A stretch of DNA of 64,000 nucleotides. Origin: Bradyrhizobium tropiciagri (GTDB taxonomy: Bacteria; Pseudomonadota; Alphaproteobacteria; Rhizobiales; Xanthobacteraceae). The stretch lies in contig NZ_JAFCKF010000002.1 of assembly GCF_018130545.1 (NCBI RefSeq), forward strand, positions 1,178,001-1,242,000. The letters are read 5' to 3'. The position numbers and the translations under genes are program-made. The notes beneath the pieces were generated by a model. That model worked only from the letters and a program-made list of their open reading frames with translations, was not told where the DNA came from and did no database searches. Numbering within the stretch: position 1 is the stretch's first letter; every line of letters starts with the position of its first letter. Of this stretch, positions 59,241 to 64,000 are shown one piece after another.

Positions 59241-60341
59241 TTAGAGATCAAAGACAAAGGGTATTTTATACTGCTTACCTAACGCCGAGAGATACTTCCT
59301 AAAATCCCGCGCCATTTCTCTAATTTCATGCTCTTGCACGCGGACGATAGCACCAGCCTCCGTGGCGTTGTGACTGGTCGCCAATTCGCGCACGCTTAGG
59401 CGTTGCAATTGGAGCGTTTGAGCAGCCATCGCCAGTAGCTTCTTCTTGGTTATTGGTACCGCAAAATCTAGATAGTTTGACACCTCTGTGTCTCTCGCGG
59501 CTCGAACATATCCGGGGCCAGCGAAGGCAGCCAAGCGCCCCAGAAGCATTCTTCGGGTGAGGCTATCCTCCGAGCTAATCGCATACTGTCGAAGAGAGCT
59601 AATGCCACGCATGAAGTGCTTAGAGGCAAGAAGACCTTTGAACGCTTCACGCCTCATGTTCCGATCTTCAGCCTTTAGGAAGCACCTAAGCCAATTGAAC
59701 ACGGTAATGTCGTCTCTATAAAACGCGCTAAGTGCTCTGATTCCCGCGACTACAACTGATGGCTGATCCGAGAAGCGCGCAAAGGCACTGAATACGAACG
59801 CCTTGTGCTCCTCAGCGCTAGCGCTAGCTACCCGCATGAATGCCAAGATGTTGGAGCGAACGACCGTACTCTCAGTTTCATCGAACACAGCCTGCGCGAT
59901 TTTAACGGACCCGTCCTTACCTTTGTCTGACCTAAGCAAACCCTCTACGCCTAGCACGGCGTTGCTCCATAGCTCTCCAGCCAACCTGCGAGCGATGGCG
60001 TACTCCTCTGGGCGAACATCAAAGTACTTTCGCTTCTCAATGTGATACTCAAACAAAGAATCATCAGCATCGGCGTTGTTGAACACAGTGCTCGCGTCCC
60101 ACCGGACACTGGTTCCGTAGCAGCCCCGCAAATCAGCTCCGGTGAAATCAAAGCCGCGCAGATCGCAGTTTGAAAAATCAACACCCTTCAGGTCCGCGTG
60201 TCGAAAATCTCGTAACCGATCCAAGCCAATTGTCTCGGCTTGAGCCACGAAGTTTTGCTCTTTGGTCGATAGGAGCGATTGCGCCTGTTCCCAGAAATCT
60301 GGTGGCAAGCTTACGCCTACAATCTCGTCAGTCTTCAACAT
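59241..60341 (-). CDS. Pentapeptide-repeat protein with helical C-terminal region
   Basis: 366 residues from ATG at 60341 (GGAG site); the frame opens earlier but within the next gene. Residues ~46-92 are A(D/N)LXX-type pentapeptide repeats (FRHADLKGVDFSNCDLRGFDFTGADLRG). Residues ~110-340 are helical with HEAT-like character (FSAFARFSDQPSVVVAGIRALSAFYRD). Such a fold could sense or bind a ligand or nucleic acid. Its start overlaps the unknown gene by 14 bases and it is 32 bases before the TIR gene. No defence family identified. Confidence 0.75.
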   Translation of the reverse strand: MLKTDEIVGVSLPPDFWEQAQSLLSTKEQNFVAQAETIGLDRLRDFRHADLKGVDFSNCDLRGFDFTGADLRGCYGTSVRWDASTVFNNADADDSLFEYHIEKRKYFDVRPEEYAIARRLAGELWSNAVLGVEGLLRSDKGKDGSVKIAQAVFDETESTVVRSNILAFMRVASASAEEHKAFVFSAFARFSDQPSVVVAGIRALSAFYRDDITVFNWLRCFLKAEDRNMRREAFKGLLASKHFMRGISSLRQYAISSEDSLTRRMLLGRLAAFAGPGYVRAARDTEVSNYLDFAVPITKKKLLAMAAQTLQLQRLSVRELATSHNATEAGAIVRVQEHEIREMARDFRKYLSALGKQYKIPFVFDL

Positions 60342-61089
60342 CAATCTCCGAATGGGAGAGCTTAACGATACCTGCGTACTTGCTGCCCATTTGGCCCAGC
60401 GATTTGGCGACCAGTATTTTGAAAAGCTTCTCCTGACCTGCACTCATGAACGTATGCCAAAGGTGTCCCTTAATAAGTTCGAGCTTTAAATCACGCTGCT
60501 TGGCATACGCCAGTAAGCCGACGCTCATCATGTTCGCTCCTCTCTGGGGACTAGCGCGACATAGAGTGTCGTCCAGCAAATAGGTCCCATCCAGTGACGG
60601 ATGCTCCGAACCTTGACCTTTAGTCGGCGGCTCTCGGACCTCCCAGGTATCTCCTCCACGTGCCTTGACCGTGTATTCCGCAATTTCCTGCTTGGAAGTC
60701 TGAAGTGACGTTACCTTTGCCTCCGCAGAAGCGTCAGCCGAAAGCTTGAGGCTTGCTGGATTGAGCTTGGCCAAGTCCACGCCCGCATGCGCCGCGACCT
60801 TCCCATCTACTGTCGTCCTGATCGTGTTTGTTTGCTTCGCCACGAGCTTCTGATTCCGAACAGGCTCACCCAGACGACTGTTTGCCACCGTGTCCAAGCC
60901 GATTAGATTGAGGTCCAGCGTTGCCCTATTCAGTCGAACAGAGATGACACAGTCATCGGGCCCGTCGATTTCCGAACAATAGATGCGCAGATCGGCGCGT
61001 ACTTCTTTTTGCCCCTCCTCCTCTTCACATGCTTTGACACGCAGCTTCAGTTCCAGCAGCTGCGGAAGGGCATTGTTATCGGTCGGCAT
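60328..61089 (-). CDS. Unknown protein, first gene of TIR operon (253 aa)
   Basis: 253 residues from ATG at 61089 (GGAGAG site). The N-terminal ~60-70 residues look beta-rich (LELKLRVKACEEEEGQKEVRADLRIY), followed by a linker rich in Ala/Lys and a region KQEIAEYTVKARGGDTWEV, then a mixed end (SLDGTYLLDDTLC, LELIKGHLWHTFMSAGQEKL). No membrane segment and no recognised family. Overlap with the pentapeptide gene shows they are made together. Confidence 0.7.
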   Translation of the reverse strand: MPTDNNALPQLLELKLRVKACEEEEGQKEVRADLRIYCSEIDGPDDCVISVRLNRATLDLNLIGLDTVANSRLGEPVRNQKLVAKQTNTIRTTVDGKVAAHAGVDLAKLNPASLKLSADASAEAKVTSLQTSKQEIAEYTVKARGGDTWEVREPPTKGQGSEHPSLDGTYLLDDTLCRASPQRGANMMSVGLLAYAKQRDLKLELIKGHLWHTFMSAGQEKLFKILVAKSLGQMGSKYAGIVKLSHSEIDVED

Positions 61090-61146
61090 TATCCGCTCTC
61101 CAGACGAATCGGCTCAACCAGAGGGTGCCCAACGGCGGCGCGCGCG

Positions 61147-61170
61147 CATAGCTATGCAAAAGGGGAATCC
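61147..61170. repeat. Copy 2 of the CATAGCTATGCA...GGGG...TCCC element
   Basis: CATAGCTATGCA at 61147-61158, within a perfect 12-bp palindrome (61146-61157), is followed by GGGG and TCCC as at 57258. The two copies bracket the five minus-strand genes. Confidence 0.4.
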
Positions 61171-61210
61171 CTGTGATTCACAAACGCCGGTTGTTCACGT
61201 GCACAAATCC

Positions 61211-61228
61211 ATCTAACGTCCGTTAGAT
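61211..61228. promoter_or_regulatory. 18-bp palindrome upstream of serine recombinase
   Basis: ATCTAACG-TC-CGTTAGAT has perfect 8-bp arms. It lies 26 bases before the recombinase start and could be its operator or a recombination site. It also sits in the divergent region with the TIR operon. Confidence 0.5.
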
Positions 61229-61254
61229 CGAAATGTGTTTGGGAGCTTTCAGCC

Positions 61255-61962
61255 GTGGCACAGGGAAAATTTATCTCCTACCTGCGGGTCTCGACCGACA
61301 AGCAGGGACGAAGCGGCTTGGGCATTGAAGCGCAGCGCGAAGCCGTGACCAGCTACCTCAATGGCGGCCGCTGGACCCTGGTAGCAGAGTACGTAGAGAC
61401 GGAGAGTGGGCGGAAGTCCGACCGGCCGAAGCTCGCAGCCGCCCTCTCCCATGCCAAGGCCATCGGCGCAAAGATGGTCTTCGCCAAGCTGGACCGCCTG
61501 ACACGTAACGTGGACCTTCTGCGCTCCCTCGTGGCGAGCGACGTTGATCTTGTGTTTTGTGACTTGCCGTCTGTGCCTCCTGGCCCCATGGGCAAATTCC
61601 TGCTCACACAGATGGCCTCCGTAGCTGAGCTTGAGGCTGGCCTGATCGGAGAGCGCACCAAGAAGGCCCTAGCAGCCGCCAAGGCGCGCGGGGTGAAGCT
61701 GGGCAACCCCAACGGCGCTCGTGCCCTCCGTGGTAAGCAGACCGGCAACGCTGAGGCAGTGGCGCGGATCAAGGAGAAGGCCGCACAGCGCGCTATGGAC
61801 CTTCAGGGGATCATTGATGGCATCAAGCGCTCAGGCATCACGAGCGTCCGTGGCATCACTGAGGAGCTAAACAGCCAAGGCATCAACGCGCCTCGTGGGG
61901 GTACATGGCACGCTACGGCCGTTGCGCGGCTCCTCAACCGCTTGCCCAAAGCAGCAGCCTAA
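61255..61962 (+). CDS. Serine recombinase (resolvase/invertase family)
   Basis: 235 residues from GTG at 61255 with GGGAG upstream. The catalytic Ser13 is in YLRVSTDKQGRSGLG; KLDRLTRN and MGKFLLTQMASVAELEAGLIGERTKKALAAAKARG are also typical. The C-terminal recombinase part (GITEELNSQGINAPRGGTWHATAVARLLNR) is short, so it is a small resolvase/invertase rather than a large integrase. It may move or invert DNA within the island. It is divergent from the TIR operon. Confidence 0.92.
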   Translation: MAQGKFISYLRVSTDKQGRSGLGIEAQREAVTSYLNGGRWTLVAEYVETESGRKSDRPKLAAALSHAKAIGAKMVFAKLDRLTRNVDLLRSLVASDVDLVFCDLPSVPPGPMGKFLLTQMASVAELEAGLIGERTKKALAAAKARGVKLGNPNGARALRGKQTGNAEAVARIKEKAAQRAMDLQGIIDGIKRSGITSVRGITEELNSQGINAPRGGTWHATAVARLLNRLPKAAA

Positions 61963-62099
61963 CGCGCGGCCCATTGTCGGGAAGCGAAGGCCGGATTTCC
62001 GATGGCGCTAACGAGAGCATGAGACCACGTGCGCACTGAAGCAGCGCTTGGCTCTCTCGCTGCTCTTCGCTGCCTTGGCCACCTCCTCGCACACTTCTA

Positions 62100-62216
62100 G
62101 GGTCCCTGGCGCACGGGCTGATTGGCACGGATTTTGTCGAACCAATTTCAAAAAGGGTATCTAAAGCCCGCGTTGTTGTTCGACCAAACCGCTGAGTGAA
62201 AGCTCTCTGGGTCCCT
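62100..62216. repeat. Direct repeat copy A upstream of HEAGH gene
   Basis: 117 bases bounded by GGGTCCCT at both ends. It shares with copy B GGCACGGATTTTG, TTTCAAAAAGGG, ATCTAAAGCC, TTGTTGTTCGACCAAA and GTGAAAGCTCT. It lies in the gap 61963-62310 and ends 94 bases before the next start. A third GGGTCCCT is at 62240-62247. Confidence 0.8.
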
Positions 62217-62310
62217 CTGAGGCCTCCGGTTGTGGTAACGGGTCCCTCAAAGCCGTATGAAGGATGAGAGATATCCCTCTCAGCCAATCCAACTCTTGCT
62301 AAGGAATGAC

Positions 62311-62763
62311 ATGCAGCCTCAACAGTCGAAACGAGACAGAAGCCGGCGCGGTGCCGCTTATCACGAGGCTGGGCACGCTGTCGTTGCGTTCGCGCTGGGG
62401 CTCGCCGTCACGCGAATGGAGATAGGCACAGATGGCAAAGACGGAAACGGCGAAGTTGACGTTCAGGATGATGAGCACCTGCCTCTCCTAGATCGCCTTG
62501 CACTTTGTGTCGCTGGCTTGGAGGCTCAGGAGGTCTTCAAAGCCCCCACGCACGACCTGGCTGGTTTTGGTGACCACGTAAAGGTAATGAACCTACTAGA
62601 AGACATAGATGAAGACGAAGGACTACAGCTTCGGATGGATGCACACCAGCGGGCTCACGATTTGCTCCTTCTGCACGAAGCAAAGGTCCATCGCGCGGCT
62701 GAAGCGCTACTGAAGCACACCAGAATTGGAGCGGATGACGCGCGCCGCTTGCTCGATTCCTGA
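62311..62763 (+). CDS. Stand-alone HEAGH (M41/FtsH-type peptidase-like) protein
   Basis: 150 residues from ATG at 62311 with AAGGAA five bases before; an earlier start at 62257 lacks a site. AAYHEAGHAVVAFALGL holds the HExxH zinc motif, and the following VDVQDDEHLPLLDRLALCVAGLEAQEVF and DLAGFGDHVKV resemble the M41 domain, where the third ligand is an Asp. The AAA+ and membrane parts of FtsH are absent, so this is a free protease-like domain. Its target is unknown. Confidence 0.75.
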   Translation: MQPQQSKRDRSRRGAAYHEAGHAVVAFALGLAVTRMEIGTDGKDGNGEVDVQDDEHLPLLDRLALCVAGLEAQEVFKAPTHDLAGFGDHVKVMNLLEDIDEDEGLQLRMDAHQRAHDLLLLHEAKVHRAAEALLKHTRIGADDARRLLDS

Positions 62764-62774
62764 CGACAGCATGG

Positions 62775-62879
62775 TCACTGGAACTTTCGGCGCGTGAACG
62801 CCTCTGCATCACTCGTGAGCTTGAACCACTCGCCATTGGCGCGCCTGTTGTTGAAGCGCCGATGCCAGTACGGGCGCAT
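62775..62879 (-). pseudogene. Possible remnant of a GIY-YIG/T5orf172-type protein
   Basis: A 34-residue minus-strand frame reads [18 protein letters not shown] then [10 protein letters not shown], which resembles the end of GIY-YIG/T5orf172-type proteins. The frame cannot be followed upstream, where copy B of the repeat lies. It may be a decayed fragment or chance. Confidence 0.3.
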
Positions 62880-62926
62880 AGCTGAAGCTCGCTGATTTCG
62901 GTGCTGCTGTGGTTCAGCAACGCTTT

Positions 62927-63041
62927 GGGTCCCTAGCAGCCGGGCGAATCGGCACGGATTTTGGTAATTTGATTTCAAAAAGGGCATCTAAAGCCAGTGT
63001 TGTTGTTCGACCAAATCGGCGTGTGAAAGCTCTGGGTCCCT
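62927..63041. repeat. Direct repeat copy B upstream of 207-aa gene
   Basis: 115 bases bounded by GGGTCCCT and matching copy A through most of its length, with a few substitutions and small gaps. It ends 97 bases before the next start, nearly the same distance as copy A. After it, a small stem TCCCGT/ACGGGA lies at 63067-63084. The rest of the gap 62764-63138 holds the remnant described above. Confidence 0.8.
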
Positions 63042-63138
63042 CCGAACTCTGGTAATTTGCAAAGGTTCCCGTCAGTATACGGGAGCGGACGTGGCCTTCT
63101 GAGCGGTCACCTGAGCAATACCTACTCGGGATAGAACC

Positions 63139-63762
63139 ATGGCAGATGAAGCGTTAGAGAGCGTAAGCGGATTACCTGCGAGCAAACCTGAAATGCCAGA
63201 GCCGACAGACGCAGAGATGGCTGATGCTCGGAAGGCTCTTGAGCAATGGCAGACGCCTGACGATTTTCGCGCGAAGCTCAAAGACTTTATGCCGTTGGTT
63301 AAGTCGTCAGTGCTTTTCAACAAGCCGAACGCACAATTCCTGCTAGATGCGGTGACGATAGCAGAGTTGTTCAAGTACCGTCCGCTGAAATCTGTTCGAC
63401 TAGCCAATCAGCACGACGGAGAGGCAAAGGATGAAAACGGTATGTTTGACATCGAGGTGACGGAAATACAAAGGCCGGGCAGGAGGCGCGGCGACGAATA
63501 CCGCGAGGAAAGTCCGAAGGTCACGCATGTCCCGTTTGATCCAAACCTGGGGCAGACGGTCGCCGCCGAACTTGCGAACGGCGTCCAAAAGAAAGCTGAC
63601 AAGAAGTACGCCGCGAAGCCGCTTCTATTGGTTTATCTCAATCTAGGCGATGCTGTCGGGGAACTCCGTACGGAAGTCGAAGCGGCGATCAACGACACAA
63701 AGAAAAGGCACGCTGATGCGTTTCGCGAAGTATGCGTGATTTGGAACGGTAAGCTCTACTGA
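63139..63762 (+). CDS. Unknown protein following repeat B (207 aa)
   Basis: 207 residues, soluble, with an acidic/Pro-rich start (~1-25), a central part (FMPLVKSSVLFNKPNAQFLLDAVTIAELFKYRPLKSVRLA) and a C-terminal part reading LLLVYLNLGDAVGELRTEVEAAI, then FREVCVIWNGKLY. The end suggests an alpha/beta nuclease- or restriction-like fold seen in some mobile-element proteins, but no family is recognised and no catalytic motif is clear. Ribosome site is weak. Confidence 0.6.
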   Translation: MADEALESVSGLPASKPEMPEPTDAEMADARKALEQWQTPDDFRAKLKDFMPLVKSSVLFNKPNAQFLLDAVTIAELFKYRPLKSVRLANQHDGEAKDENGMFDIEVTEIQRPGRRRGDEYREESPKVTHVPFDPNLGQTVAAELANGVQKKADKKYAAKPLLLVYLNLGDAVGELRTEVEAAINDTKKRHADAFREVCVIWNGKLY

Positions 63763-63791
63763 GGCGCGCGGTCCTGTCTACGCTCGCAACG

Positions 63792-64000
63792 CTAGTCATC
63801 CTTGCCTGCATTCCAACCTGCGCTCCCATCACATTGCCCGCATCCTAATAGGTAACTGTTTTCTAGTGTGCCGGTGCTCGCCTCGTTACAAAACCCACAA
63901 GTATCGAGTTCGTCCGTTACATCGAGGCAAACCACACAAAAGTTCCTATCGTCGCGAGATACAACGGTGTGCCAGCCCTCGCACTCTCCGCAATTCGCGG
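63792..64000 (-). CDS. Cys-rich zinc-ribbon protein (C-terminal part)
   Basis: The minus-strand frame is open to the window edge and ends with TAG at 63794-63792. About 68 residues are visible with paired cysteines: NCGECEGWH, NFCVVCLD, TCGFCNE and GCGQCDG, so at least two zinc-binding sites are likely. The ELENSY-like middle (TGTLENSYLLGCGQCDG) recurs in hypothetical proteins of mobile islands. The start and main domain are outside the window. Confidence 0.7.
   Translation of the reverse strand, partial: ANCGECEGWHTVVSRDDRNFCVVCLDVTDELDTCGFCNEASTGTLENSYLLGCGQCDGSAGWNAGKDD

Noticed and set aside
61963-63138. CRISPR array in the repeat-containing region
   Set aside because: There are only two long copies separated by a gene; no short regular repeats and spacers.

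Overview
The window looks like a chromosomal stretch of a GC-rich alphaproteobacterium, most likely Bradyrhizobium or a close relative. The evidence is uniform GC-rich coding sequence with long antisense shadow frames, several dispersed palindromic intergenic repeats of the kind common in Bradyrhizobium, an Irr/ICE-like element in front of a siderophore receptor, and many acyl-CoA and sugar-acid catabolic genes. The genus call is inference. No rRNA, tRNA or CRISPR array was recognised.

Layout. 1-5257: the end of a molybdopterin oxidoreductase (FdhF/YdeP type), an orphan membrane histidine kinase, an MFS transporter and a 55-aa membrane peptide. 5620-16706: a thiolase behind a promoter with a palindrome in its spacer, an MFS transporter, acetoacetate decarboxylase, a patatin phospholipase, an IclR-regulated acyl-CoA carboxylase subunit with a divergent biotin-carrier protein, a glutaminase fused to STAS and cyclic-nucleotide domains, a carboxymuconolactone-decarboxylase-family protein and a 33-aa membrane peptide. 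16780-24117: a minus-strand acyl-CoA catabolic cluster (DUF35 protein, Cys-less thiolase-like protein, acyl-CoA dehydrogenase, CaiB CoA-transferase, acyl-CoA ligase, thiolase).

24162-36291: a sugar or sugar-acid uptake and degradation locus. A minus-strand operon carries an ABC importer, a DenD-like dehydrogenase, KDG kinase and KDPG aldolase. A divergent plus-strand arm carries a LacI/GntR-type regulator, an IlvD/Edd-family dehydratase and two SDR dehydrogenases. Matching LacI-type operators lie in the divergent promoter and in front of the dehydratase. 36288-43008: LysR/EamA pair, site-2 protease, small membrane protein, branched-chain-type binding protein, AraC/EamA pair. 43116-48700: a five-gene siderophore operon (TonB-dependent receptor, PiuC-like hydroxylase, ExbB, ExbD, TonB). 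49317-54273: a MarR-regulated RND efflux pump, then an IalB-family protein, a small secreted protein and a GNAT acetyltransferase.

55945-64000 is a separate accessory island. It starts with a tyrosine recombinase and has different gene content: a phage-type ssDNA-binding protein, a small Cys-containing protein, a three-gene operon (unknown protein, pentapeptide/helical protein, TIR-like effector), a serine recombinase, a stand-alone HEAGH protein, an unknown protein and a partial Cys-rich zinc-ribbon protein. Two copies of a roughly 116-bp direct repeat sit at almost the same distance before two successive genes. The TIR/pentapeptide/unknown operon is the best candidate for an undescribed (probably anti-phage) system. 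The right end of the island lies outside the window.
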